Positions 6,925 to 16,167 of a stretch of DNA of 35,999 bases are shown here, one piece after another. The notes beneath the pieces are model-generated. The model did no database searches and had not been told where the DNA came from. It worked only from the letters and a program-made list of their open reading frames with translations. Origin of the DNA: UBA1206 sp045600105 (GTDB taxonomy: Bacteria; Bacillota; Clostridia; Oscillospirales; CAG-382); NCBI GenBank assembly GCA_045600105.1, contig JAZRXG010000016.1, positions 1 through 35,999 of the forward strand. The letters run 5' to 3'. The stretch's first letter is position 1, and every line of letters starts with the position of its first letter. The position numbers and the translations under genes are program-made.

Positions 6925-8919
6925 ATGAAAAAGATAATTGCGTGCGTTTTGCTTCTCGCTCTTGCCGCGTCGTCGGTTTTTATGACCGGATGCGGTAATG
7001 ACGACGATGAAGAAACGTCGAAAGAAGAACCGAAAACCGCAGAGGTAGTCACTTACGATTACGAAGGCGAGCTTCTTTCCGACAGGTACACCGTGACTGT
7101 GAAAAGCGGGGACGTCGAAAAGAACGTCGTCTGCTACAAAGCGAAAGCGGCGGTGAAGTCCGTGTCGAACGAGGGCGACGGTGAGATCGAGACCGAAGAA
7201 ATGGCGTTCTGCTATTTCGATTCCGATTTCGCGTCCGACGTGACCGTAAAGGTCACTCCCAAGGATAACTTCGAAAAGTGCGTCGTCCGTCCGCTTGCCG
7301 AAGGCATCGAAGCGTCGGCGGAGGACGGCAGTGCCGTCTTTACGGTGAATAAGCCGTGCAAGCTTTCGGTCGAATTCGACGACGGCATATACACCAATCT
7401 GTTCATCTACGCGGGAAAGATAACCGACTACGGCGTCGACCCGAACGGGGAAAAAGTGGTTTACTACGGTCCCGGTGAACACGACGCGGGTCTTATCCGC
7501 CTGCGCGAAGGTCAGACTCTTTACCTCGCTCCGGGAGCGGTGGTATACGGAAGGGTGTACGCCAAGAACGCCGACGATATTTCCATAGTCGGCAGAGGCG
7601 TGCTTTGCGGAAGCAGGCTCGGACACAGCCTCAAGACCTCGCGCGAGCATCTCTGCGAGCTCGACAGATGTGATAACGCGCGTATAGACGGCGTCATTTT
7701 CCTCGATTCTCCGACGTGGACTCTGTACATCAACAAATGCGTCAACGTCACCGTAAACGACTTCAAGGAGATATGCTGGTATTTCAACAGCGACGGCATC
7801 GACGTCTGCAACTCGCACGACGTGTTCATTTACGATTCGATGCTCCGCAATTTCGATGACAACATTTCGATCAAGGCGGCGGATTCCTCGATAGGTGAGG
7901 CAAACTCCGAGCTTTTCGACGTCGAGACCGTTCTGATGGAAGACTGCGTACTTTGGGCAGACTGCGCGCATAATATGCTTGTGGGACCCGAATCGAAGCC
8001 TTCCGGATACGAAAATATATTCAACGACATCTCGTTCAAGGACATCACCGTTCTCGAACAGCGTGAGGAAAGCGACTTCTACAAGGGCGCTCTTTCCCTC
8101 ACCTGCACCGACAACGCGACCTTCCGCAATATCACGTGGCAGAATATCGTCATCGAGAGAATGACGAACGGCGAAGTCATCAACTTCCGCTTCTCCGACG
8201 ACTACGGTATGTATTACGGCAAGACGATCGAAAACGTGAATGTCGTCAACCTGAGCTGCCTCTGCGCTCCCGCAAAGCGCGACGTCATTCTCGGCAGACC
8301 GTCGAACCATATAAGCGGCGTCAGAATTGAGGGATACACCGTCGAGGGCAAAAAAGTAACGCACGAAAGCAGCGGACTCGGACAGATCAATTATATCGAT
8401 TCTCTCGTCATCGACGGAGAAGATAAGGAATACGGCGGAGAGATCCTCGACGAGGAATACAAACGCTACCTCCGCGTGACCGCCGACAAAAACGGCAACG
8501 GCAGCATACAAAAATACTTCAGCGCCGAAGCTCTGAAGACCGGCGAAAGATATACCGCCACGGCGATAGTCAGAGCGAAAGACGTCGACCGCGGTATCGG
8601 AAACCCCGACCAGGGACTTGCGTACGTCAACCTTTATCAGTACGACTCCGAAGGCTCGCTTACGAAATACGCCGATTTCGCGGCGATCTACGGCGGGACG
8701 ACGAAGTGGCAGGTGTACAGCTACGATTTCGTACCTGAGGAAGGCCACGGTCACACCACCATGGGCATCGGACTCTGGGAGGCCGCGGGCATCATCGAAT
8801 GTGCCGAGATAACCCTTACCGACCGTTACGGCAACGTCGTGTTCCGCGACGATTTCTCGGGAGGCGTCAGCAAAGACGTATGGGAGATCAACGGAAAAGC
8901 TGAAATGATCAACGAATAA
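6925..8919 (+). CDS. GH28-like beta-helix lipoprotein
   Basis: A predicted exported lipoprotein of 664 residues with lipobox MTGC (C23). Residues 150-500 look like a right-handed parallel beta-helix of the pectinase type. It retains the GH28 acid pattern: N288-S-D290-G, then F-D311-D312-N-I-S-I-K317, and a histidine at 349 (CAHNMLVG) where GH28 enzymes have GHG. These suggest a glycoside hydrolase acting on galacturonan or a related polymer at the cell surface, but the substrate cannot be read from sequence. The last 140 residues (from about 525) resemble a carbohydrate-binding beta-sandwich. The start was chosen at 6925 because it directly precedes the Lys-Lys signal peptide; in-frame GTG 6913 and ATG 6916 are alternatives. 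It lies 8 bp after the TrxR-like gene, an odd neighbour for a hydrolase. Confidence 0.78.
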   Translation: MKKIIACVLLLALAASSVFMTGCGNDDDEETSKEEPKTAEVVTYDYEGELLSDRYTVTVKSGDVEKNVVCYKAKAAVKSVSNEGDGEIETEEMAFCYFDSDFASDVTVKVTPKDNFEKCVVRPLAEGIEASAEDGSAVFTVNKPCKLSVEFDDGIYTNLFIYAGKITDYGVDPNGEKVVYYGPGEHDAGLIRLREGQTLYLAPGAVVYGRVYAKNADDISIVGRGVLCGSRLGHSLKTSREHLCELDRCDNARIDGVIFLDSPTWTLYINKCVNVTVNDFKEICWYFNSDGIDVCNSHDVFIYDSMLRNFDDNISIKAADSSIGEANSELFDVETVLMEDCVLWADCAHNMLVGPESKPSGYENIFNDISFKDITVLEQREESDFYKGALSLTCTDNATFRNITWQNIVIERMTNGEVINFRFSDDYGMYYGKTIENVNVVNLSCLCAPAKRDVILGRPSNHISGVRIEGYTVEGKKVTHESSGLGQINYIDSLVIDGEDKEYGGEILDEEYKRYLRVTADKNGNGSIQKYFSAEALKTGERYTATAIVRAKDVDRGIGNPDQGLAYVNLYQYDSEGSLTKYADFAAIYGGTTKWQVYSYDFVPEEGHGHTTMGIGLWEAAGIIECAEITLTDRYGNVVFRDDFSGGVSKDVWEINGKAEMINE

Positions 8920-8934
8920 ACTGAAAGGCAAAAA

Positions 8935-11541
8935 ATGGAAAAACTCTACCCCGTTACAGACTCCGTGGAAAGCCTCGGAGAACTCATCGCAAAAGTAAAA
9001 AAGGCGCAGCGGATCTACGCGTCTTACACGCAGGAGCAGGTCGACCGCATTTTCACGGCGGCGGCTCTCGCGGCAAACAAAGCACGTCTTCCTCTCGCGA
9101 AAGCAGCCGTCGAAGAGACGGGAATGGGCGTCGTGGAAGACAAAGTCATCAAAAACAACTACGCGGCGGAATATATTCACAACGAATATAAAAACACGAA
9201 AACGTGCGGTGTCGTGGAAGAAGACAGGGAAGCCGGCATCATGAAGATCGCCGAGCCCATCGGGCTCGTCGCCGCCGTCATCCCCACGACCAACCCGACC
9301 TCCACCGCGATATTCAAGACTCTGCTTGCCCTCAAAACGAGGAACGGAATGATAATCAGCCCTCATCCGAGGGCAAAAGCGTCCACCATTCAGGCTGCGA
9401 GGATCGTTCTCGAAGCGGCTGTCAAAGCGGGCGCTCCCGAGGATCTCATCGGCTGGATAGATACGCCGTCGCTTGCGATGACCAATATGCTGATGAAGGA
9501 AGCCGACATCATCCTCGCCACCGGAGGCCCCGGTATGGTGAACGCCGCGTATTCGAGCGGCAAACCCGCGATAGGCGTCGGTGCCGGCAACACTCCCGCC
9601 ATAATCGATTCTTCCGCGGATATCGTCCTTGCCGTCAATTCGATAATCCATTCCAAGACGTTCGACAACGGTATGATATGCGCGTCCGAACAGTCTGTCA
9701 TCGTTCTCGACGATGTCTACGACAAGGTCAAAGCCGAGTTCTCTTACAGAGGCTGTTATTTCCTCGATCCCGAAGAAACCGAAAAGGTAAGAAAGACCAT
9801 AATCATCAACGGCTCCGTCAACGCGAAGATAGTCGGTCAGAAGGCGTCGAAGATCGCGTCTTTAGCCGGAGTCGAGGTGCCCGAAAGCACCAAGATACTC
9901 ATCGGCGAGGTCGAATCCGTCGATATTTCAGAAGAGTTCGCTCACGAAAAGCTTTCTCCGGTGCTCGCCATGTACCGCGCGAAAGACCTTGAGGACGCGT
10001 TCGCAAAAGCCGAAAAGCTCATTTCGGACGGCGGCTACGGTCATACGTCGTCGATATATCTCGACGCGGTCGCCAAAAGGGACGTCATTGACGAATTCGC
10101 GTCCCGCATGAAGACCTGCCGCATACTCGTCAACACTCCGTCGTCGCACGGCGGCATCGGCGGGATCTATAATTTCCGTCTTTCTCCGTCACTCACTCTC
10201 GGCTGCGGCTCGTGGGGCGGAAACAGCGTTTCCGAAAACGTTGGCGTCAAACACCTGCTCAACATCAAAACCGTTGCCGAAAGAAGAGAAAATATGCTCT
10301 GGTTCAGAACTCCCGAAAAAATATATATCAAAAAAGGCTGCCTTGGGACCGCGCTCGGCGAGCTTGGCGACATGGGAAAGAAAAAGGCTTTCATCGTAAC
10401 CGATTCGTTCCTTTACGCCAACGGATACACCAAAGGTATCGAAAGAAAACTCGATTCCATGGGCATCGTCCACACGACATTTGCCGACGTTGAACCCGAC
10501 CCCACTCTCGCAAGCGCCGTTGCCGGCTCAAAAGTCATGACGTCGTTTGCGCCCGATGTGATAATCGCGCTCGGCGGAGGCTCCGCAATGGACGCCGCAA
10601 AGATAATGTGGGTGCTTTACGAGCATCCCGACGCTGATTTCGAGGATATGGCAATGCGCTTCATGGATATCAGAAAGCGCACCTACACCTTCCCGAAAAT
10701 GGGCGAAAAGGCATACTTCGTCGCCGTTCCGACTTCTGCCGGCACGGGCAGCGAGGTGACTCCGTTCGCCGTCATCACCGACGAAAAAACGCACGTCAAA
10801 TATCCGCTCGCCGATTACGAGCTGCTGCCCGATATGGCGATAGTCGACGCCGACCTTATGATGAGCTCCCCAAAAGGACTCACCGCCGCCTCCGGTATCG
10901 ACGCGGTCTCACATTCGCTCGAAGCGTACGCATCGGTCATGGCTGCCGATATGACCGACGGACTTGCTCTCAGATCGCTTAAAATGATATTCGAATATCT
11001 GCCCCGCGCTTATGAAAACGGTCAGACCGACGTTGAGGCGAGGGAAAAGATGGCTCACGCCGCGACCATGGCGGGAATGGCGTTTGCCAACGCGTTCCTC
11101 GGCGTATGCCATTCGATGGCGCACAAGCTCGGCGCGTTCCATCACGTTGCTCACGGCATCGCCAACGCGCTCCTCATCGACGAGGTCATCCGCTTCAATT
11201 CCGCCGACGTCCCCTCCAAGATGGGCACCTTCCCGCAGTACGCTTATCCGAAGGCGAAGGCAAGATACGCCGAGGTCGCCGATTATCTCGGAGCGAAAGG
11301 GAATACCGACGACGAAAAGGTCGAATCTCTTATCGCGATGATAGACGAACTCAAGGCAAAGATAGGCATCAAGCCCACCATACGCGATTACGTTCCGGAC
11401 GAGGAAGACTTCCTTGCGCGTCTTGACGATATGACCGAGCAGGCGTTCGACGACCAGTGTACCGGTGCCAACCCGAGATATCCGCTGCTTTCCGAAATAA
11501 AGCAGATGTATCTCAACGCCTATTACGGAAATAAGGAGTGA
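8935..11541 (+). CDS. adhE: Bifunctional acetaldehyde-CoA/alcohol dehydrogenase
   Basis: An 868-residue fusion of the usual AdhE size. The N-terminal half is an acetylating aldehyde dehydrogenase: IPTTNPTSTAIFK, TGGPGMV and the catalytic Cys249 in NGMICASEQ. The C-terminal half, from about residue 450, is an iron-dependent alcohol dehydrogenase with the nucleotide loop ALGGGSAMDAAK and metal ligands in DAVSHSLEAY and AHKLGAFHHVAHG. It converts acetyl-CoA through acetaldehyde to ethanol in the cytoplasm and re-oxidises two NADH, a main redox outlet in fermenting Clostridia; such proteins form spirosomes. It starts 15 bp after the GH28-like gene, behind an AAAGG site, and is followed after 5 bp by a kinase-like gene, so it probably belongs to the long operon starting at nrdD. 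Confidence 0.96.
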   Translation: MEKLYPVTDSVESLGELIAKVKKAQRIYASYTQEQVDRIFTAAALAANKARLPLAKAAVEETGMGVVEDKVIKNNYAAEYIHNEYKNTKTCGVVEEDREAGIMKIAEPIGLVAAVIPTTNPTSTAIFKTLLALKTRNGMIISPHPRAKASTIQAARIVLEAAVKAGAPEDLIGWIDTPSLAMTNMLMKEADIILATGGPGMVNAAYSSGKPAIGVGAGNTPAIIDSSADIVLAVNSIIHSKTFDNGMICASEQSVIVLDDVYDKVKAEFSYRGCYFLDPEETEKVRKTIIINGSVNAKIVGQKASKIASLAGVEVPESTKILIGEVESVDISEEFAHEKLSPVLAMYRAKDLEDAFAKAEKLISDGGYGHTSSIYLDAVAKRDVIDEFASRMKTCRILVNTPSSHGGIGGIYNFRLSPSLTLGCGSWGGNSVSENVGVKHLLNIKTVAERRENMLWFRTPEKIYIKKGCLGTALGELGDMGKKKAFIVTDSFLYANGYTKGIERKLDSMGIVHTTFADVEPDPTLASAVAGSKVMTSFAPDVIIALGGGSAMDAAKIMWVLYEHPDADFEDMAMRFMDIRKRTYTFPKMGEKAYFVAVPTSAGTGSEVTPFAVITDEKTHVKYPLADYELLPDMAIVDADLMMSSPKGLTAASGIDAVSHSLEAYASVMAADMTDGLALRSLKMIFEYLPRAYENGQTDVEAREKMAHAATMAGMAFANAFLGVCHSMAHKLGAFHHVAHGIANALLIDEVIRFNSADVPSKMGTFPQYAYPKAKARYAEVADYLGAKGNTDDEKVESLIAMIDELKAKIGIKPTIRDYVPDEEDFLARLDDMTEQAFDDQCTGANPRYPLLSEIKQMYLNAYYGNKE

Positions 11542-11546
11542 GGATA

Positions 11547-12302
11547 ATGGAATTCACAAAAGATAATCTTGTTGCTAAAAGCGCTCATAAAGAATTCTAC
11601 CGCTCCGGAGACGTGTTCTGCAAGGTGTTCGACGACACCTATTCCAAGGCGGATATACTGAACGAAGCGCTCAATCAGGCGAGAGTCGAGGAAACGGGGC
11701 TCCACATCCCGGTACTTCGCGAAGTCGAAAAGGTCAACGGCAGCTGGGCGATCGAATACGATTTCATCGAGGGCAGGACCCTCAAGTCCCTTATGGACGA
11801 AAACCCCGATAAGGAAGACGAATATCTTGAGTTTTTCGTTGATCTGCAGCTCGACATCCATTCGAGGACCTGCCCGATGCTCGGACGTCTTATCGAAAAA
11901 ATGCAGCGCAAGATAAGCGCGTCTTCTTTCGACGCCACCACGAGATACGAGCTTCATACTCGTCTTGACGGTATGCACGTGCACACCAAGCTTTGTCACG
12001 GCGATTTCAACCCGTCCAACGTCATCATTTCGGAAGACGGAACGCCTTACGTCATCGACTGGGCTCACGCCACTCAGGGCAACGCGTCCGCCGACGTCGC
12101 AAGGACCTATCTGCTTTTCTGCCTCGAAGGCAGGCAGAAATTCGCCGATAAATATCTTGACCTCTTCTGCAAAAAGAGCGATACCGCAAAGCAGTACGTC
12201 CAGAAATGGATGCCCATCGTTGCCGCGTCGCAGTCTGTGAAGGGAAGACCCGAGGAAAAAGAATTCCTCGAAAAATGGGTCAACGTAGTAGAATACGAAT
12301 AA
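11547..12302 (+). CDS. Aminoglycoside phosphotransferase/choline-kinase-like protein
   Basis: This 251-residue protein has a kinase fold of the APH/ChoK type: a small N-lobe with a lysine strand (FCKVF), an EYDFIEG hinge, the catalytic loop CHGDFNPSNV with the catalytic Asp, and the metal-binding VIDWAHATQG. The true substrate is unknown; members of this superfamily phosphorylate aminoglycosides, choline, fructosamines or homoserine-type small molecules, and nothing here points to drug resistance. An AAGGAG site at 11533-11538 lies 8 nt before the ATG at 11547, so this start is preferred over GTG 11538. It follows adhE by only 5 bp. Confidence 0.82.
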   Translation: MEFTKDNLVAKSAHKEFYRSGDVFCKVFDDTYSKADILNEALNQARVEETGLHIPVLREVEKVNGSWAIEYDFIEGRTLKSLMDENPDKEDEYLEFFVDLQLDIHSRTCPMLGRLIEKMQRKISASSFDATTRYELHTRLDGMHVHTKLCHGDFNPSNVIISEDGTPYVIDWAHATQGNASADVARTYLLFCLEGRQKFADKYLDLFCKKSDTAKQYVQKWMPIVAASQSVKGRPEEKEFLEKWVNVVEYE

Positions 12303-12308
12303 AAATAC

Positions 12309-12343
12309 CAAGGCATAAGCCCCGGACAGGGACCTATGCCTTG
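12309..12343. other. Hairpin after the kinase gene, possible weak terminator
   Basis: CAAGGCATA (12309-12317) pairs exactly with TATGCCTTG (12335-12343) across a GC-rich 17-nt loop. There is no T-run on the plus strand after the stem, so termination efficiency is doubtful. It may instead be an mRNA processing or stability hairpin between two parts of a long operon. Confidence 0.4.
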
Positions 12344-12378
12344 CTTGCGTTAATAAAATCAGAAAACGGGAGAGAAAA

Positions 12379-15036
12379 ATGAAACGTTTGTCACTTATAC
12401 TCACAGCCGTCTTACTTATTTCAACGCTGCTTACTTCCTGCACGGGCGAGGGCGGCACGCCGTCCGAAGAAGTGTCTTCATCCGAAGCGCTTTCCGAAGA
12501 CGTCGCGGCGTCCTCCGAAGCAAGTGAAGAACCATCCGGGGAATCGTCGGAGATCGAAGTGGTAGAGACAGAATATACCAGGCTCATCGATTCCATCCTT
12601 GCCCCCGTCGACAAGACGCTTCCGCACGAAAACCTGCTGAAGGGCAAAAAATACGTCAGCCTCAGAGAAAGCGACCCGGCATATAAAGACAACGGAAAGC
12701 TTCTGACCGACGGTGTCGTGCCGACTTCTTTTGACGAAAGCTCGTACGCCGGCTACGGAAACTCGAGACTCGAGCAGATGAGACTCGATTTCGACCTCGG
12801 CAAAGTCATGGACGGCATTGCGGAATTTCACGTTTATCTTTACAATCAGACCGATTACGGCATCGGCCTTCCCGATACCGTCACCATGTCCATATCCGAC
12901 GACGGAGAAAACTATGTCAAGGTAGGTTCCGCATACGCTCCCCGCAGCATAAATCCCACCGGAATATATGATTTCCGCGTTTTCCTTCAGGGCAGCGTAA
13001 GCGCGAGATATATCAGATTCGATTTTGATATATGCGACAACGCGTGGATGTTCATCGGCGAAGTCGAAGCCATTGCTTACGGCGAAAACTATAAATCCAA
13101 CGAAGAAAAGGCTTATTACAAAAGCGAAGAGTATTACGGCACGAAGGAAGTACCCGTCATAACCGAAGATATATTATGGGATGCCGATTCGTCCGATTAC
13201 GACACCGTCGTGAACCTCGTCAAAGGCAAAAAGCCCATGGTATTTTTCAGGGATATGATCCAGAGCGAGCTTGCCACCGACTGGTACAACACCGTGAACG
13301 TTTCGCTGCTAACCAACGGCAAACGCTCCTCCAACCAATCCTACACGAGCTCCGAATGGTTCCACAACACCAGAGGCGGCTCCAGATCGTTCGTGTTCGA
13401 CCTCGGCGCGATAAGCTCGGTCAGCTCGGTCAGCGCGGGATTCCTCAAGGACGCGGCTCCCAGCATCAACCTTCCCACCGACGTCCGCGTGCTCGTGTCG
13501 CTTGACGGCGTCGAATGGCACACCGCTTACGCTCCCGAAAACCCGAGCGCCGCTGCTTCTGTCGCGATATACAGACTCGAGGGCGATTTTGACAAGGAAT
13601 ATCAGGCGCGTTACGTCAAGCTTCAGTTCACCATATCCACTCACGTCTATATGGATGAGATCGAAATATACGGCAAAAAGAACGCGAAGGATGCCGAAAA
13701 ACCCACCCCCGACGAGGAAGAGATAAAGACGAGCACCTATATCACTCCCGACGATTTCGACGGCGTACACAATATGCTTCTGTCCTATCATTGCCTCAAG
13801 GATGGCAGCACCCATACCGAAGGCGGCCTTATCACCGCGGACGAATACCTGCCCTATGTTGCCTATCTCGACAAGGACGGCAAGGTCGCGGACACGCTCT
13901 TTGACGCGTATCTCTACCTTCCTTATACCCGTTTCAACTACGACGACAGCACCCGCGTTTTCGACGGCTGGAAGTTCTACGTTGACGATATCTATTATCC
14001 CGAAAGAAACATGAACGCGCTCAACACCTGCGTCGGAAACGTCAAAAAAGAGCTCGGACTCGACGACTACAAGGTAATGACCTACACGTCCATACTTTAT
14101 ACGTTCCGTCATAAGTCCGACGGAAGCACCAAAAACACCTTCGGCGACGTTGACGGCGACGGTGTGTCGGAGGATTTTTCAAAGCTCGAGGACAGAAAAA
14201 AAGCCATCAAATGGCTGATGGACGAAGAGTATAACAGATTCAAAGAAGGTAATTACGAAAACCTTGAATTCGGCGGATTCTATTGGTTCGAGGAATCCAT
14301 CGACTACGGCGACCCGCACGAGGCGGACCTCATCCGTTTTGCTTCCGACCACGCGCACGAGCTCGGCGTCAAGCTTTTCTGGATACCGTACTACACCGCG
14401 AGCGGATACGCCGACTGGAAGGCTCTCGGCTTTGACCTTGCCTGTATGCAGCCCAACTATATGTTCACCGCGTCTGCCACCAAGGACGTGCTTTACGAAA
14501 ACGCGAGAAAGACCAAAGACCTCGGCATGTGCGTCGAAATGGAAATAACCAACCCCGAGAATAAAGAAGACGCGAAACGCTTTACCGAATATATGCTCGC
14601 GGGTGCCGAGACGGGATATATGAACGGCGTCAAGATATATTATCAGAACGGCGTTCCCGGCGGCTTCTCCATCGCTGCGTATTCCAAGACGAAAAGCGTA
14701 AGAAAAGTATACGACAACCTTTATCTCTACGTCAAAGAAAAACTCAAACCCGAAGATATCCGCGGAGTCATTGAAGGCACCGAGGACGTCACGATAAACT
14801 GCAAAGCCGACAAGAGCATACGCTTCAAGGTCAGCGTTCCCGATTCCTTCGGGGATTACGCGGGCGAAATGGTGCTTGCGATGTCGCCGAAATACGGCGG
14901 ACTCCGTTTCGACGGCGGCGACGCGATCGTCTACTACGCCCCCAAGGGCTACAAAGGGACCGATACCTTTATATTCTACTATGACGTGGGATTCGAAAAA
15001 TCGGGAGAAATCGTTGTTACGGTAAATATTCAGTAA
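12379..15036 (+). CDS. Lipoprotein with discoidin-like, DUF4855 and Ig-like domains
   Basis: An 885-residue exported lipoprotein (lipobox LTSC, C21) with a Ser/Glu-rich linker up to about residue 60. Two F5/8-type-C (discoidin) like modules follow, about 75-240 and 280-440, each with a buried LLTDG/LLTNG motif and an ARYIRFDF or ARYVKLQF strand near the end. Residues 455-780 match DUF4855, an alpha/beta-barrel-like domain of uncharacterised, probably glycan-active proteins; FGGFYWFEESID and KLFWIPYY are its recognisable strands. The last 95 residues look like a bacterial Ig/cadherin-like domain with a YAPKGYKGTDTF segment. It likely binds and perhaps hydrolyses polysaccharide at the cell surface. 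It starts 76 bp after the kinase gene and lies 12 bp before nagA, suggesting co-expression with amino-sugar metabolism. Confidence 0.8.
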   Translation: MKRLSLILTAVLLISTLLTSCTGEGGTPSEEVSSSEALSEDVAASSEASEEPSGESSEIEVVETEYTRLIDSILAPVDKTLPHENLLKGKKYVSLRESDPAYKDNGKLLTDGVVPTSFDESSYAGYGNSRLEQMRLDFDLGKVMDGIAEFHVYLYNQTDYGIGLPDTVTMSISDDGENYVKVGSAYAPRSINPTGIYDFRVFLQGSVSARYIRFDFDICDNAWMFIGEVEAIAYGENYKSNEEKAYYKSEEYYGTKEVPVITEDILWDADSSDYDTVVNLVKGKKPMVFFRDMIQSELATDWYNTVNVSLLTNGKRSSNQSYTSSEWFHNTRGGSRSFVFDLGAISSVSSVSAGFLKDAAPSINLPTDVRVLVSLDGVEWHTAYAPENPSAAASVAIYRLEGDFDKEYQARYVKLQFTISTHVYMDEIEIYGKKNAKDAEKPTPDEEEIKTSTYITPDDFDGVHNMLLSYHCLKDGSTHTEGGLITADEYLPYVAYLDKDGKVADTLFDAYLYLPYTRFNYDDSTRVFDGWKFYVDDIYYPERNMNALNTCVGNVKKELGLDDYKVMTYTSILYTFRHKSDGSTKNTFGDVDGDGVSEDFSKLEDRKKAIKWLMDEEYNRFKEGNYENLEFGGFYWFEESIDYGDPHEADLIRFASDHAHELGVKLFWIPYYTASGYADWKALGFDLACMQPNYMFTASATKDVLYENARKTKDLGMCVEMEITNPENKEDAKRFTEYMLAGAETGYMNGVKIYYQNGVPGGFSIAAYSKTKSVRKVYDNLYLYVKEKLKPEDIRGVIEGTEDVTINCKADKSIRFKVSVPDSFGDYAGEMVLAMSPKYGGLRFDGGDAIVYYAPKGYKGTDTFIFYYDVGFEKSGEIVVTVNIQ

Positions 15037-15048
15037 AGAAGTGGCGAT

Positions 15049-16167
15049 ATGATACTCAAAAACATTTTTGCCGTCACGCCCGACGGCGTCGTGAAGACCG
15101 ACGTCGAAACGGCTGACGGAATGATCAGAAAAATCGGAAAAACCGAAAAAGAAGGGCTCGACTGCACGGGCAAATACGCTTTCCCCGGATTTGTGGACAC
15201 GCACGTTCACGGCGCGTACGGCACCGAGTTCGCGTCCGAAAACGAGGAGTTCGACAAGGGACTCGTCAAGGAAGCCGAAAAGGGCATCACTTCCGTCTGC
15301 GCCACCGTCAGGTGTCTGCCTCTTGAAGACACTCACAAGGCGATACGCAACATCGTGAGGGAGTACAGACGCCGCCCCAAGGGCGCGTCGCTGCGCGGCA
15401 TACATCTCGAAGGTCCGTTCGTGTCGCCGAAATATATAGGCTCTATGAATCCGTCGTGGCTGTCATCTCCGTCTCCCGACGAAATGAAGCGTCTTTACGA
15501 TTCGTCCGAGGGGCTGCTGAAGATCATCACCATAGCCCCCGAGCTCGATAACGCCATCGAGACCATAAAGACGGCGGTCTCCCTCGGAGTCAGGGTATCC
15601 ATCGGGCATAGTGCCGCCGACTACGAAACGGCACGCCGCGCTTATGAGGCGGGAGCAAGCCAGATCACGCATACGTTCAACGCCGCGGTCCCGTTCCACC
15701 ACCGCTCTCCCGGTCTTCTCGGCTTCGGGCTCACCGAAGAGAACATGAAATGCGAAGCGATATGCGACCTCGTACATCTCGACAAGGCGGCGATAAAGCT
15801 CATCTATCTTGCCAAAGGCGACGGAAAAATAAATATGATAAGCGATTCGGGCGTCTTTTCGGGGCTCGGCGACGGCGAATACGTCATCGCCGGAAAGAAG
15901 AGGACCGTCAAAAACGGCGTCTGCACGGTGGAGGGCGGAAAGATAGCGGGAAGCTGCTACACCCTGCATCAGGGTGTCAAAAACCTGCTTTCTCTCGGCT
16001 ATTCACCCGTTTCGGTCAGCCGTATGGCATCGTTCAATCCGGCTGAAACGCTCGGCATCGCCGACCTCACGGGCAGCATTGAAGAGGGAAAACGCGCCGA
16101 TATCGCGGTGCTCGACGGAAATTACGACAATGTGCTGACTTTGGTCGGAGGTGAAATATATGAGTGA
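15049..16167 (+). CDS. nagA: N-acetylglucosamine-6-phosphate deacetylase
   Basis: A 372-residue amidohydrolase close to the usual NagA length. It shows DTHVHG (H52, H54), HLEGPFVSPKYIGSMNP with the metal-binding Glu, GHSAADYETA and THTFNA with metal histidines, and the catalytic Asp in ISDSGVFSG. It removes the acetyl group from GlcNAc-6-phosphate in the cytoplasm, feeding amino sugars to glycolysis or wall synthesis. Its end overlaps the ROK kinase start by 8 bp, so the two are translationally coupled; a kinase that makes GlcNAc-6-P next to the deacetylase is a coherent pair. The glucosamine-6-phosphate deaminase is not in the window. Confidence 0.92.
   Translation: MILKNIFAVTPDGVVKTDVETADGMIRKIGKTEKEGLDCTGKYAFPGFVDTHVHGAYGTEFASENEEFDKGLVKEAEKGITSVCATVRCLPLEDTHKAIRNIVREYRRRPKGASLRGIHLEGPFVSPKYIGSMNPSWLSSPSPDEMKRLYDSSEGLLKIITIAPELDNAIETIKTAVSLGVRVSIGHSAADYETARRAYEAGASQITHTFNAAVPFHHRSPGLLGFGLTEENMKCEAICDLVHLDKAAIKLIYLAKGDGKINMISDSGVFSGLGDGEYVIAGKKRTVKNGVCTVEGGKIAGSCYTLHQGVKNLLSLGYSPVSVSRMASFNPAETLGIADLTGSIEEGKRADIAVLDGNYDNVLTLVGGEIYE

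Noticed and set aside
6745..9651. A 968-codon minus-strand frame across the TrxR-like, GH28-like and adhE genes
   Set aside because: It spans three well-supported plus-strand genes and looks like a shadow frame rich in Val, Asp and Arg.
11547..12302. An aminoglycoside resistance gene
   Set aside because: Only the general kinase-fold motifs are present; the family is large and the adhE neighbourhood gives no resistance context.
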